Below are positions 16,407-25,606 of a stretch of DNA of 64,000 nucleotides, piece by piece (the first letter of the stretch is position 1; each line of letters opens with the position of its first letter). The translations under genes and the position numbers were made by a program. Under the pieces are notes generated by a model. The model worked only from the letters and a program-made list of their open reading frames with translations, ran no database searches and was not told where the DNA came from. Source of the DNA: Mucilaginibacter gotjawali (GTDB lineage Bacteria > Bacteroidota > Bacteroidia > Sphingobacteriales > Sphingobacteriaceae); assembly GCF_002355435.1 (NCBI RefSeq), contig NZ_AP017313.1, forward strand, positions 4,836,001 through 4,900,000, given 5' to 3'.

Positions 16407-18218
16407 TTACTGATTCACAAACTTCTTGGCGTTGATCTTGCGCTCGTTCTCGTTAAGGAAGATCTTACGCATACGGATGCTTTGCGGGGTTACCTCGATG
16501 TATTCATCAGCCTGGATATACTCCATTGATTCTTCCAATGAAAATTTGATCGCCGGCGCAATACGCACGTTGGTATCGCTGCCTGATGCGCGCATGTTGG
16601 TTAACTGCTTGCCTTTGGTAAGGTTGATCACCAAATCGTTATCGCGGATGTGTTCGCCCAAAACCTGGCCTTCGTAAATATCAACCCCGGGGTCAACGTG
16701 AAAACGACCACGGTCCTGCAATTTATCAATGGCGAAAGCGGTAGTTTTACCGGTATCCATTGATACCAACACACCGTTTGAACGGCCGGGGATAGTACCT
16801 TTCCAGGGTTCGTATGATTTAAAGCGGTGGGCCATAATCGCCTCGCCACCGGTTGCAGTTAATACGTTGTTACGCAAACCGATAATACCGCGGGCAGGAA
16901 TTTCAAACTCCAAATGCTGCAGGTCGCCTTTTGGCTCCATCACTAAAAGGTCGCCTTTGCGCTGGGTTACCAGCTCAATTACCTTACCGGCAACTTCTCC
17001 GGGTACATCAACAATCAGGGTTTCCACCGGCTCGCATTTAACACCATCAATTTCTTTGATGATAACCTGTGGCTGGCCAACCTGCAATTCGTAACCTTCG
17101 CGGCGCATGGTCTCAATCAATACCGATAAGTGAAGGATGCCACGGCCATATACTAAATAGGAATCCGGCGATTCGGTTTCAACAACCTTAAGGGCCAGGT
17201 TTTTTTCCATTTCCTTATATAAACGGTCGCGCAGGTGGCGTGAAGTAACAAACTTGCCTTCTTTACCAAAAAACGGTGAAGTGTTGATGGTGAACAGCAT
17301 GTTCATGGTAGGCTCGTCGATATGGATAACTTCCAGTTGTTCCGGTTTATCAAAATCGGCAATGGTATCACCAATGTCAAAACCGTCGATACCTACCACG
17401 GCACAAATATCGCCTGATTTTACTTCAGTGGTCTTTACTTTACCAAGGCCTTCGAAAGTATATAATTCTTTTATTCTTGATTTCTGTATTGTACCGTCGC
17501 GTTTAACCAGCGATACCGGCATATTTTCGCGGATAACACCACGGGCCACACGGCCGATAGCGATACGGCCAACGAACGAAGAATAATCCAGCGAAGTGAT
17601 TTGCATCTGCAAGGTGCCTTCAGACTCAGGAGCCGGAGGGATATTTGCCAGGATAGCATCCATCAGCGGGAATATATTCTCAGTAGGCACTTTCCAGTCG
17701 GTGCTCATCCAGCCTTGTTTTGACGAACCGTAGATCACCGGGAAATCCAGTTGCTCTTCTGTTGCTTCCAGGTTAAAAAACAGTTCGAAGATCTGTTCGT
17801 AAACTTCTTCCGGACGGCAGTTTTCTTTATCTACCTTATTTACTACCACAATTGGTTTTAAGCCTAAAGCCAAAGCCTTTTGTGTTACAAACCGGGTTTG
17901 GGGCATAGCGCCTTCAAAGGCATCGCACAGCAGCAATACGCCGTCGGCCATTTTCAATACCCGTTCCACCTCGCCGCCAAAGTCGGCGTGACCAGGAGTA
18001 TCAATGATGTTGATTTTAACATCCTTATACATTACCGAAACGTTTTTTGAAACGATGGTAATACCCCTTTCGCGTTCCAGGTCATTATTATCCAGTATCA
18101 ATTCACCTGTTTGTTCGTTATCCCTGAAGATGGAACAAGCGTGTAAGATCTTATCAACGAGGGTAGTTTTACCGTGGTCAACGTGTGCAATGATTGCTAT
18201 ATTTCTTATTTTTTGCAT
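16407..18218 (-). CDS. typA: Ribosome-associated GTPase TypA/BipA
   Basis: A 603-residue translational GTPase that binds the ribosome and helps 50S assembly and stress adaptation. The N-terminus has G1 AHVDHGKT (11-18), switch II DTPGHADFGGEVERV and G4 NKVD. These are followed by EF-G-like domains II, III and V and the TypA-specific C-terminal domain (about 480-600). Length matches the family (~600-610). A strong promoter (TTG-N20-TACCTTTG) lies 24 nt upstream of the ATG, and a hairpin terminator follows, so it is probably monocistronic. Confidence 0.97.
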   Translation of the reverse strand: MQKIRNIAIIAHVDHGKTTLVDKILHACSIFRDNEQTGELILDNNDLERERGITIVSKNVSVMYKDVKINIIDTPGHADFGGEVERVLKMADGVLLLCDAFEGAMPQTRFVTQKALALGLKPIVVVNKVDKENCRPEEVYEQIFELFFNLEATEEQLDFPVIYGSSKQGWMSTDWKVPTENIFPLMDAILANIPPAPESEGTLQMQITSLDYSSFVGRIAIGRVARGVIRENMPVSLVKRDGTIQKSRIKELYTFEGLGKVKTTEVKSGDICAVVGIDGFDIGDTIADFDKPEQLEVIHIDEPTMNMLFTINTSPFFGKEGKFVTSRHLRDRLYKEMEKNLALKVVETESPDSYLVYGRGILHLSVLIETMRREGYELQVGQPQVIIKEIDGVKCEPVETLIVDVPGEVAGKVIELVTQRKGDLLVMEPKGDLQHLEFEIPARGIIGLRNNVLTATGGEAIMAHRFKSYEPWKGTIPGRSNGVLVSMDTGKTTAFAIDKLQDRGRFHVDPGVDIYEGQVLGEHIRDNDLVINLTKGKQLTNMRASGSDTNVRIAPAIKFSLEESMEYIQADEYIEVTPQSIRMRKIFLNENERKINAKKFVNQ

Positions 18219-18242
18219 TTAAATGCGCCTCTAAATTTGGCG

Positions 18243-18273
18243 CAAAGGTACGCTTATTTAGTGAAAATTTCAA
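18243..18273 (-). promoter_or_regulatory. Promoter of typA
   Basis: On the minus strand TTG (18273-18271) and TACCTTTG (18250-18243) are separated by 20 nt, matching the Bacteroidota consensus TTG-N19-21-TAnnTTTG. The predicted start point is ~21 nt before the ATG at 18218. Confidence 0.75.
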
Positions 18274-18372
18274 GCAATGGCAAGTTATTAGTAAAATAAT
18301 GATGTTGGGTTAACAATCAACGCCCTGCGCCTTTTAAACTTACTTATTTAAATCATGACAATCAGTCAAGGC

Positions 18373-20412
18373 TTATTCCTCGTTCCTGTTAAACTTAACT
18401 TTAAAAATAGTTCCTTTATCCACTTCGCTTTCGGCAGATATTTCGCCGCCCATGGTTTCAACCTGGGTTTTGGTTAAAAACAGGCCAAGGCCCTTGGCTT
18501 CGGAATGGCGGTGAAAGGTTTGACGAAGGCCAAACAGGTTTTTGCTATGCCGGGCAAGATCAATACCGAGGCCGTTATCCTGCACACTGAGCATTAACTC
18601 GCCATTAATATTATCGCTGGTAATGGTTATCCGGGGCGCCCGTTCCGGCGATTTATATTTAAGCGCATTCGATACCAGGTTCAACATAATGCTTTCCAGG
18701 TAAATTTTGGGGTAAACAATATCCTGCGCTTTTGTAAAATCGACGTTTATAATCGCATGTGTTTCCTTTATCTGGCCGATCAAAGTTTCTTTAACGGAGT
18801 TAAATGTTTTTTCGAAACTGAGTATTTCACGCTCTTTGGCAATATCTTCCTGTATTTTCAGTGTTTCTAAAAGTTCGTCGAGCGTGCTATTCAAATGGCC
18901 GATTACGGTGTCAAAATTCCCCCAAAGTTCTTCTTTCTCCAGTTCAGTAGTGCTTTCTTTATAAAAGTGCACCAGTAAATTCAGATTGCTTACGGGAGCT
19001 CGCAGGTTGTGCGAAATAATATGCGCAAAGCTTAGTAATTGTTTGTTCTGGCCGGTTAATTTATCTGCTAATATTTCGAGATCCTTTTTGGTTTCCTGCA
19101 GGTTATTTTCAGTGATCTTGCGCTCTGTTATATCATAAACAAAAGACATCAGGTATTTGTCGTTCCCGTCGTCCAATACTTCAGCCGAAAGTATACAGTG
19201 CTTGATATCGCCATTTTTGCCTTTCAATATGGTATCCTCATTCTTTATAGAACCATGATCAACCATTCTGTCGGCGAAGTACTGGCGATAGTCTGCAGTG
19301 ATAATCGACAGATCAGCCGCCGAATGCCCGATAATCTCCTCCCGTTTAAACTCCAGCATCTCCAGCAGCGCAGGATTTACATCTTCATACTCACCATTAT
19401 CTGTGCGGGCTATCGCTATACAAATAGGACTTGCGTTGAATATGGTTAAGAACCGGGCATTGCTTCGCTTTAGGTCGTTTGTCCTTTGTAGTATTATTTT
19501 CTCCAGGTTTTTATTCAGCAGACGGGTTTCGTTTTCGGCTTCGGTACGTTTTAAATCCAAAAAATTCATTTCCTTAACCGTGCTCCTCGTCAAAAAAAGC
19601 CCGGTTATTAAAAATGAAGCGGTCGTAATAATCACGCCAAATTCAGTGCTGATATATTCAGCGCGCTCCAATTCAATACTGATATACGCCAATACAAGCA
19701 AGGCGATGATCATCCCCGGAAAAAACTTCCTGGCTATAATGTTGCCTATGCCGGCCCCCATATACAAGCCGGTAAAGCCTAAATCGTCATTAATCAACGA
19801 AGCAACTATAGAAAACAACAAGAAAGCGATAGCCGTATTTAAGGCCATGGTTGAAAAAAAGCTGAATTTAAGGGCGTACGGTACGCTAAACAAATAGCCT
19901 ATCAGCGATATAAATGCAATTAGCGTTATGGCATGTAAAAAATACTGCGCTATGTTTCTATAGAAAATGCCCTTAGCTCCCACATTCCATAGGCCTATTG
20001 CCAGCAGAATAAAACACAGGGCCGTTGAAGGCGAAATGCGACCCGGAAAAAGATGCCCGGGGACAATCAGGTTGTGGTCGGTAATAAACAGTTGGTCGAT
20101 CCCGGCCGAATAATGAAAAATATCCTGCGAAAATGAAACAAGTGCGACGGCTCCAAAGCAGAACAGCAGCAGCCGCATCAAACTTTTCGAAAATGAATCA
20201 TTATACCGTGTAAGCAATAAAAACGACAGTCCCGAAATAATAAAACACAAGGATGTATTAAATTTCATGGTGACATATGCAGAGAAAACACTTTTTAAAA
20301 CCCCTACGTTTAACAGCCAGCCTATTAATGCTGCAATTCCTAAACTGATTACAAAAAAGCCTGTGGATGCAAAAAGAACTGATCGCTTACGATTTTGATG
20401 AATGACTATCAT
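18373..20412 (-). CDS. PAS-domain sensor histidine kinase with multi-helix membrane domain
   Basis: A 679-residue membrane histidine kinase. Residues 1-280 hold about eight hydrophobic helices, an integral sensory domain without an obvious periplasmic sensor. A coiled coil (~285-315) and a PAS domain (~316-432, ending YDITERKITENN) follow. Then come the H-box SFAHIISHNLRAPVSNL with phospho-acceptor His468, the N-box (LVSNALKYKSPE), and G-boxes DNGLGID and GLGLFLTKTQVETMGG. No response regulator gene is adjacent. The ATG at 20412 is chosen over an in-frame TTG three codons upstream. The signal is unknown. Confidence 0.9.
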   Translation of the reverse strand: MIVIHQNRKRSVLFASTGFFVISLGIAALIGWLLNVGVLKSVFSAYVTMKFNTSLCFIISGLSFLLLTRYNDSFSKSLMRLLLFCFGAVALVSFSQDIFHYSAGIDQLFITDHNLIVPGHLFPGRISPSTALCFILLAIGLWNVGAKGIFYRNIAQYFLHAITLIAFISLIGYLFSVPYALKFSFFSTMALNTAIAFLLFSIVASLINDDLGFTGLYMGAGIGNIIARKFFPGMIIALLVLAYISIELERAEYISTEFGVIITTASFLITGLFLTRSTVKEMNFLDLKRTEAENETRLLNKNLEKIILQRTNDLKRSNARFLTIFNASPICIAIARTDNGEYEDVNPALLEMLEFKREEIIGHSAADLSIITADYRQYFADRMVDHGSIKNEDTILKGKNGDIKHCILSAEVLDDGNDKYLMSFVYDITERKITENNLQETKKDLEILADKLTGQNKQLLSFAHIISHNLRAPVSNLNLLVHFYKESTTELEKEELWGNFDTVIGHLNSTLDELLETLKIQEDIAKEREILSFEKTFNSVKETLIGQIKETHAIINVDFTKAQDIVYPKIYLESIMLNLVSNALKYKSPERAPRITITSDNINGELMLSVQDNGLGIDLARHSKNLFGLRQTFHRHSEAKGLGLFLTKTQVETMGGEISAESEVDKGTIFKVKFNRNEE

Positions 20413-20717
20413 GCTTGGCAAATTATTGGGTCCGGCTATAAATAAAAACTAACAGATAACATAGGCAAGATACCTGCAAACCCGAATTGTAAATCAATGT
20501 AATTAATTGACCTGTAAACCGATAAGATGGTATAGTAACTACATAATAAATGATTAAATGTTTGCTTACAAATAAAATTGCCTGATTTAAACCAACAAGC
20601 AGCACAAACTGCTCCATGCAGGCCAAATTGCGACCGGTTTGCGGCCATAAACAGGTTGCAATTTAACTTAAAGCCATATTTTGCAGATTCAGTAACTTAG
20701 TGCTCATAAAACACCGC
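20413..20717. other. Divergent intergenic region, kinase / AraC-type gene
   Basis: This 305-bp gap separates two divergent genes. It contains a short dyad (TCAAT-N7-ATTGA near 20500) and a TATTTTG sequence near 20680 that is one base short of the TAnnTTTG consensus. I see no RNA gene, ORF or strong terminator. Confidence 0.4.
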
Positions 20718-21140
20718 ATGACCCGCAAAGCATTTCCCAAAATTTACCTTTACCGCAGGATAGTTTATGCCAAACTATTTATTGATAACCATTATGACGA
20801 AAAAATCGACCTGGACAATATTGCGGATGCAGCCTTCTTTTCGAGGTTCCATTTTATCCGGCTTTTTCATGCTGTGTACAAAAAAACGCCGCACCAGCAC
20901 CTATCATTTGTCAGAATTGAGAAAGCAAAGCTGCTTTTAACGTCGGGTTTAAGTGTTTCGCAGGTCTGTTACGCTGTTGGCTTCGAAAGTGCAAGTTCGT
21001 TCGCCGGCCTTTTTAAACGGCTGACGGGGCAAAACCCTTCAGTTTATCAAAAAGACCAGCATAAAAGATTGACCGATATCGCCAAAACACCCCTGAAATA
21101 TATTCCTAATTGTTTTGCGGAGAAGAAGGGCTGGCGTTAG
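20718..21140 (+). CDS. AraC family transcriptional regulator, HTH-only
   Basis: A 140-residue regulator consisting of the AraC-type double helix-turn-helix domain (about 20-110: IDLDNIADAAFFSRFHFIRL, then VSQVCYAVGFESASSFAGLF and FKRLTGQNP) with no ligand-binding domain. Short AraC proteins like this often pair with a glyoxalase-fold (VOC) gene, as here. The ATG at 20718 is chosen over a GTG at 20700 because it leaves a normal short N-terminus. Targets are unknown, probably the two genes downstream. Confidence 0.85.
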   Translation: MTRKAFPKIYLYRRIVYAKLFIDNHYDEKIDLDNIADAAFFSRFHFIRLFHAVYKKTPHQHLSFVRIEKAKLLLTSGLSVSQVCYAVGFESASSFAGLFKRLTGQNPSVYQKDQHKRLTDIAKTPLKYIPNCFAEKKGWR

Positions 21141-21370
21141 TTGATTGGATTTGAAAGCCATTGGGTGGGGTCATTGGGTCAAAAAAGCCATCGGTTATCG
21201 CGGAAAGTTACCGGCTTAATAACTGAGGGCCGGCATAGTTTGGTCGTAAACTAACTGAATCAAACAAATCTAACTTAGTCAACCAATCAACTTCCCATAA
21301 AAATCGCAATTTTCGAGAAGTTTCGCAAAAAATAAACCTGCACTTTTGGCCCATAAAAAACTACCCGCAC

Positions 21371-21784
21371 ATGATCACAAAAATGAACCACGTTAGCATT
21401 TTTGTCCTGGACCAGGACAGTGCTTATGAGTTTTACGTTAATAAACTCGGTTTTAAGGTACACACGGACGCACCTATGGGCCCCGGGATGCGCTGGTTAA
21501 CAGTTTGCCCGCCTGAACAACCTGACCTGGAGATATCGCTGATGGCTATTAACGAAGGGATGATGTTTAAAAAAGATGCAGCCGCACAAATGCGGAGCCT
21601 GGTGAGCAAAGGCACTTTCGGCTTCGGGGTGTTTGAATGCGATAACCTGCTGGTAACCTATGAAGAACTGAAAGCCAAAGGGGTGGAATTTACCAAGGAA
21701 CCTACCCGCGAGTTTTACGGCTTCGAAGCATTATTTAAAGATGATTCGGGCAACTGGTTTTCGCTCGGGGAAAAAGCCGGGTAG
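21371..21784 (+). CDS. VOC superfamily (glyoxalase/bleomycin-resistance fold) protein
   Basis: A 137-residue single-module VOC protein with paired beta-alpha-beta-beta-beta units: MNHVSIFVLDQDSAYEFYVN at the start and FTKEPTREFYGFEALFKDD near the end. Metal-ligand positions typical of the fold (His8, Glu near 124) are plausible but not certain. Substrate is unknown; relatives include dioxygenases, fosfomycin-resistance enzymes and lyases. It lies 230 bp after the AraC-type gene and is followed by a long inverted repeat. Confidence 0.85.
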   Translation: MITKMNHVSIFVLDQDSAYEFYVNKLGFKVHTDAPMGPGMRWLTVCPPEQPDLEISLMAINEGMMFKKDAAAQMRSLVSKGTFGFGVFECDNLLVTYEELKAKGVEFTKEPTREFYGFEALFKDDSGNWFSLGEKAG

Positions 21785-21817
21785 GCTACCTGTTTAAGGC
21801 TTGGAAATTAAGCGGTT

Positions 21818-21860
21818 ATCATATAACTTTACTTAACTGGTTTAAGTTAAGTTATATGAT
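21818..21860. repeat. Long AT-rich inverted repeat between the VOC and SnoaL-like genes
   Basis: ATCATATAACTTTACTTAA (from 21818) is complementary, with one mismatch, to TTAAGTTAAGTTATATGAT (ending 21860), giving a ~19-bp stem with a 5-nt loop. It lies 34 bp after the VOC stop and 46 bp before the next ATG. There is no U-run, so it could be a terminator or an operator for a dimeric regulator. Confidence 0.55.
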
Positions 21861-21906
21861 GAAGATTTCATCCATTTAAAACAACTTATCCTGTTATTCC
21901 ATTAAA

Positions 21907-22308
21907 ATGACGACGATGAATAAGCAGGTTGTTTTCTATTTTGCCGGGGCGATCAATAGCCATGATGTTGACAGGATTTGTTCCATGATGACTGAAGAGC
22001 ACACTTTTGTGGATGCCCATGGCAACCGTGTTGAGGGCCGTGATAAAATGAAAGCCGGTTGGAATGCGTATTTTCAACTATTCCCTGATTACCACATTGA
22101 ACTGACCGATATTTTTGAAAATAACGGCACTGTAGCTGCCTTCGGTTTTGCCGGGGGCACCTATAAAGGTTATAAAACGCCAAACAACCAAAATTACTGG
22201 CGCCTGCCCGCCGCCTGGAAAGCCATTGTTGAAGACGGTAAAATTAAGTTATGGCAGGTTTATGCGGATACGAAGGTAGTGTTTGAGGTGATGGGGAAGA
22301 ATGGGTAG
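21907..22308 (+). CDS. SnoaL-like/NTF2-fold ester cyclase family protein
   Basis: A 133-residue NTF2-fold protein. It has the SnoaL-like pattern: an N-terminal helix, INSHDVDRICSMMTEEHTFVDAHG, then EGRDKMKAGWNAYFQLFPDY, and a C-terminal beta-sheet ending LWQVYADTKVVFEVMG. Members include polyketide cyclases and isomerases as well as many uncharacterised proteins, so no reaction is assigned. It shares strand and spacing with the AraC and VOC genes and may be controlled with them. Confidence 0.8.
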   Translation: MTTMNKQVVFYFAGAINSHDVDRICSMMTEEHTFVDAHGNRVEGRDKMKAGWNAYFQLFPDYHIELTDIFENNGTVAAFGFAGGTYKGYKTPNNQNYWRLPAAWKAIVEDGKIKLWQVYADTKVVFEVMGKNG

Positions 22309-22531
22309 CCCCCAACAGCTTTGTCACATTATTAAACACCGAACATGCAGGAACTACCTTGGTGTTAATGTTATTAAGTTAAGGGGGAAAATGAAAAAAT
22401 TAATTTCGAATAATGAATGCCGAATATCCAATTTCGAAGTTTCTTAATTTATTATCCGGCATTTGATACTGGCCATTCAATATTAAAATCCTTGCCCTAA
22501 TGCTATTGCCTGTCCCCGCATTCTATGTTTT

Positions 22532-22552
22532 GGGCGACCACAAGGGTCGCCC
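22532..22552. repeat. GGGCGACC hairpin repeat
   Basis: GGGCGACC (22532-22539) pairs exactly with GGTCGCCC (22545-22552) across a 5-nt loop, followed by CCTAC. It sits just before the 3' end of the GH106 gene and after the SnoaL-like gene. It may act as a terminator and resembles widely dispersed bacterial GC-rich repeats. Confidence 0.5.
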
Positions 22553-22573
22553 CTACAATCTTCCCGTAACACA

Positions 22574-25531
22574 TTAGTCATTCCCCGAATACACCCTCAC
22601 TGGCCCCAGCAATCCGGATTCCAGCAATGGCGTACTTCCTCTCAGCATATCAAAACGGAAAGCATCATGTGTTTTGGTAAACCTTTTTTCTTTGGGCAGG
22701 TTCAGGTCGCCAACAACTCGGTTAGCCCATAAATTAATAACATCCACCTCCAGTATATTCCCTGTTGGCTTTACGGCATTAGTAATTTCAACGCGCCATG
22801 GGGCACACCAAAGAATGCCCAGTTTCTTTCCGTTCAGCCGCACTTCTGCAACGTTCTTAACCTCGCCAAGATCAAGAAATATTTTTCCCGGCTTATGCGT
22901 TCCTTTACTATCGGCACCTCTGCTCAAATCAAAGGTTTTGGTGTAGGTGGCCGTGCCCGAATAATATTTAATTCCTTCTTCAGGCCTTTTAGTCCAGCTA
23001 ACCAGTTCAGGAAACTCCGCCTTAGCAGGGCCGCCCCATTGGGTATCAAATATGGCTTTCCAGACGCCATCCAATTTTTGCATTTCTTTCAACTGAGGGA
23101 AATTACTCTCTGCTTCCCCTTTGGCATTAAGGGCGACAGGCTTGCGAAACACAATAAAACAGGAGCCGAAAGCATCCAATTCCAGCGGCAGGGTGCTACG
23201 GCCATTTTCCTGGCGATACGCCGCGGCCAATTGCGTTTTGCCCGTTACGGCATTCCAGATCTCGGGCTGCTTGCCCGCAACGCGGAATGTAAAGGCACTT
23301 ACCTGGCGCCTGTTAGTTCTGTTGATGACGAAATAGATGTCGGTTTCTTTATCTGTGCGATGAATGTAATCGAACTGATCAGGCTTTTCAGCTTGCCCGG
23401 TGAACGAAAAGTCGGGAGCTAAGCCATCCTCAAGCAAAACTTCCCGCGGTGTTTTTCCCCAAATTACGCGCCCCTTTCCCAGGCGACGTTCGGTACGGGT
23501 TTTACCGTCCAGGTCGCCCCATATTTCTGCGGCTATTTTCCGCACCTCTGTATCACATTCAGGATAATTTTTCAACTCAGCGGATATATCTGGCGGAGCC
23601 CCAACAACAGTTGCACCAAGATTAACCAGTTCCCGGATCTTTTTGATCACCGATAGCGACATCGCATCAGAAGGAACAGAAGATACGGAGAGGCTCTGGT
23701 AAGCCCCCACCTGCTTCGCGATCTCCTGCAACGGGCTCGTGCAATTCTGCAATACCAAAAGTTTATAGCTCATGCCGTCGGGTAAAACAATCCGTCCATT
23801 TTTAACGGTCATCCTGGACAATAATACTTCTGGATTGCTATAATCACAGTCGTAACCCGGGCCAAGGGAAGGAATATTGTATTTGGGCGGCGCCAGGAGC
23901 GGCGGCCTTTCGCCCAGGTAGAAACAAACATCGCCCACGAATTTTCCCTGCTGCAGCATATACTGGCAGCGTGACAGATAGCTGAAAAACGCCGGCGACT
24001 GCTCCCACCAGGTAATATTTGGAGTAAAATGCTGCCCTGCACAAAATTCATATCCCGGTTTGCCGTCTGACGGCGGCTGACAAGTGGCCTGATGAAGCAT
24101 CAGGCGATTAATGCCTTCGCAAAATGCATCGTTGGCATAGGGCTTCAAATCGGATGGACCAAGTGACCAATGGGTACGATCCTGTTCCTGCTGGGTGAAA
24201 GCCTCTGCCTGTGCCTGCGGTTTGCCATATACATGCGCCGCCGTTGCCGTTTGTTTAAGATTGAGCCGGTTAAACCTGTCCTTATTATATCCATCCGGCG
24301 AGTTATAATGCCCGTTTACCCAAAACTCACCTGAAAGGATGTCACAATGCCCAAAATTCTTCAAAACATCCTGGGGAGGAATATCATTAGGCCCCCCGGC
24401 TTCGTTACCCACCTTCATTCCGTGCTGATGACAGAGTCCTTCAAAATGTCCATAATAATTTTCTGCGATACAATCCTGGATCGTCCGGTCAAAATCATCC
24501 CGGAACCGGGCCGATACATCCGCGTTAACCACGTTATATCCGGCCAATGCAGGCATATAAGCATTCAGATCGTACCCCCGGAAACGGTTGAACTGACCGG
24601 GAAAATCCTGTGTCCAGGTAAGTTTTCCGCACTCCCAACTGTCGGACCATAAATAGTCCAAATGTGCCCCGGCCTTCTTCAGTTCTGCAATTACAGTCTT
24701 GCCCAAATGGGCAAAATAGTCGTCTAAAGCGGCCCTGCTCAAATAATCTATCTCATAGCCTTCCCCGCCTTTAAAGGTATCTCCTTCGGGATAGGCTTTC
24801 CATTTGCTCCATGGATGCCCGGTAAGCGTGTAGCCGGATCGCAGGATTACCCATTTCCCTTCCGGCACATTCCACTCAAAATGGCCCGAGGCATCCAGCT
24901 GAGCTGTTAAGTTGAGAATGGTTTTAGGGTCGATGGATTTAGTACTATCCGGCAGCGGGAAAGCCTGCACCATAATATCATGATAATAGCCATCTATCAT
25001 TTTCGGCTGTGGAAGAGTACCTGAGAATTTAGCCGGCCCTGCTACGCGTAATTCGGCCGATTCAACCTTTTTCATGGCATTATCCTTTGTTACGGAAGGA
25101 CCCATCATGGTCCACCCTCCGGCCAGGTTAAACCCAATTTCAATGTGCAACTTATTGGCTTCACTCACGGCATAACGAAAAAGTGCCCGCCATTGCTTAC
25201 CCAGAAAAGGCACACCGGGCAACGGTTCTTTCCCAGCATATCCGCCGGTACAGATCAGGTTAACGCCACTGATCCCTTTCGCCTTAAACTGCGTTAAATC
25301 CCTTGTAATACCAGCTTTAGTAACCCTGTTATATTCCCAAAACCAATAAACCCTTGGTTTTGCGGAAGCTGGCGGCGAACGAAATAAATTGAATAAGGTA
25401 TCGGTACCTGCGGTGTTTTTTTTAGCATAATTTTTGTGTTGCTGCGCCTGGCTAACAACATCAATATTGAATATTAAAAATGCCGATAAAATAATACGAA
25501 TGCTAAGGTGACGAATAGACAGGTTATTCAT
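22574..25531 (-). CDS. GH106-type glycoside hydrolase (alpha-L-rhamnosidase-like)
   Basis: A 985-residue secreted enzyme. The first ~30 residues form a signal peptide ending near VVSQAQQ. The mature N-terminus has FRSPPASAKPRVYWFWEYN and FKAKGISGVNLICTGGY, the hallmark opening of GH106 family rhamnosidases, which cleave rhamnose from plant glycans and pectin. A (beta/alpha)8 catalytic region spans roughly 50-560, and a C-terminal beta-sandwich (about 830-970: KIFLDLGEVKNVAEVRLNGK) resembles a GH2 sugar-binding domain. No SusC/SusD pair or other carbohydrase is adjacent, so it is not in a visible polysaccharide utilisation locus. Specificity is inferred from family only. Confidence 0.85.
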   Translation of the reverse strand: MNNLSIRHLSIRIILSAFLIFNIDVVSQAQQHKNYAKKNTAGTDTLFNLFRSPPASAKPRVYWFWEYNRVTKAGITRDLTQFKAKGISGVNLICTGGYAGKEPLPGVPFLGKQWRALFRYAVSEANKLHIEIGFNLAGGWTMMGPSVTKDNAMKKVESAELRVAGPAKFSGTLPQPKMIDGYYHDIMVQAFPLPDSTKSIDPKTILNLTAQLDASGHFEWNVPEGKWVILRSGYTLTGHPWSKWKAYPEGDTFKGGEGYEIDYLSRAALDDYFAHLGKTVIAELKKAGAHLDYLWSDSWECGKLTWTQDFPGQFNRFRGYDLNAYMPALAGYNVVNADVSARFRDDFDRTIQDCIAENYYGHFEGLCHQHGMKVGNEAGGPNDIPPQDVLKNFGHCDILSGEFWVNGHYNSPDGYNKDRFNRLNLKQTATAAHVYGKPQAQAEAFTQQEQDRTHWSLGPSDLKPYANDAFCEGINRLMLHQATCQPPSDGKPGYEFCAGQHFTPNITWWEQSPAFFSYLSRCQYMLQQGKFVGDVCFYLGERPPLLAPPKYNIPSLGPGYDCDYSNPEVLLSRMTVKNGRIVLPDGMSYKLLVLQNCTSPLQEIAKQVGAYQSLSVSSVPSDAMSLSVIKKIRELVNLGATVVGAPPDISAELKNYPECDTEVRKIAAEIWGDLDGKTRTERRLGKGRVIWGKTPREVLLEDGLAPDFSFTGQAEKPDQFDYIHRTDKETDIYFVINRTNRRQVSAFTFRVAGKQPEIWNAVTGKTQLAAAYRQENGRSTLPLELDAFGSCFIVFRKPVALNAKGEAESNFPQLKEMQKLDGVWKAIFDTQWGGPAKAEFPELVSWTKRPEEGIKYYSGTATYTKTFDLSRGADSKGTHKPGKIFLDLGEVKNVAEVRLNGKKLGILWCAPWRVEITNAVKPTGNILEVDVINLWANRVVGDLNLPKEKRFTKTHDAFRFDMLRGSTPLLESGLLGPVRVYSGND

Positions 25532-25535
25532 AAAA

Positions 25536-25543
25536 CAAAATTA
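25536..25543 (-). promoter_or_regulatory. -7 promoter element of the GH106 gene
   Basis: On the minus strand TAATTTTG (TAnnTTTG) is followed by TTTT and the ATG at 25531, so transcription from it would start at or next to the ATG. The perfect 32-bp palindrome 9 nt upstream covers the place of a -33 element. Confidence 0.45.
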
Positions 25544-25552
25544 GCGTTAGTT

Positions 25553-25584
25553 TATGCAACTTTATTTAAAAATAAAGTTGCATA
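25553..25584. repeat. Perfect 32-bp palindrome between corA and the GH106 gene
   Basis: TATGCAACTTTATTT (25553-25567) is followed by AA and its exact reverse complement (25570-25584). It lies 22 bp after the corA stop and just upstream of the GH106 -7 element. It may be the corA terminator or a regulator-binding operator covering the GH106 promoter. Confidence 0.7.
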
Positions 25585-25606
25585 GTTGGAATATGCAGGA
25601 TGCTAT

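Noticed and set aside
19298..19897. 199-codon open frame on the plus strand
   Set aside because: It is antisense to the histidine kinase and encodes a hydrophobic shadow of its membrane and PAS regions, with no independent promoter or homology signal.
22895..23422. 175-codon open frame on the plus strand
   Set aside because: It is antisense to the GH106 gene, with no recognisable domain; the opposite strand has a full-length, well-conserved enzyme.
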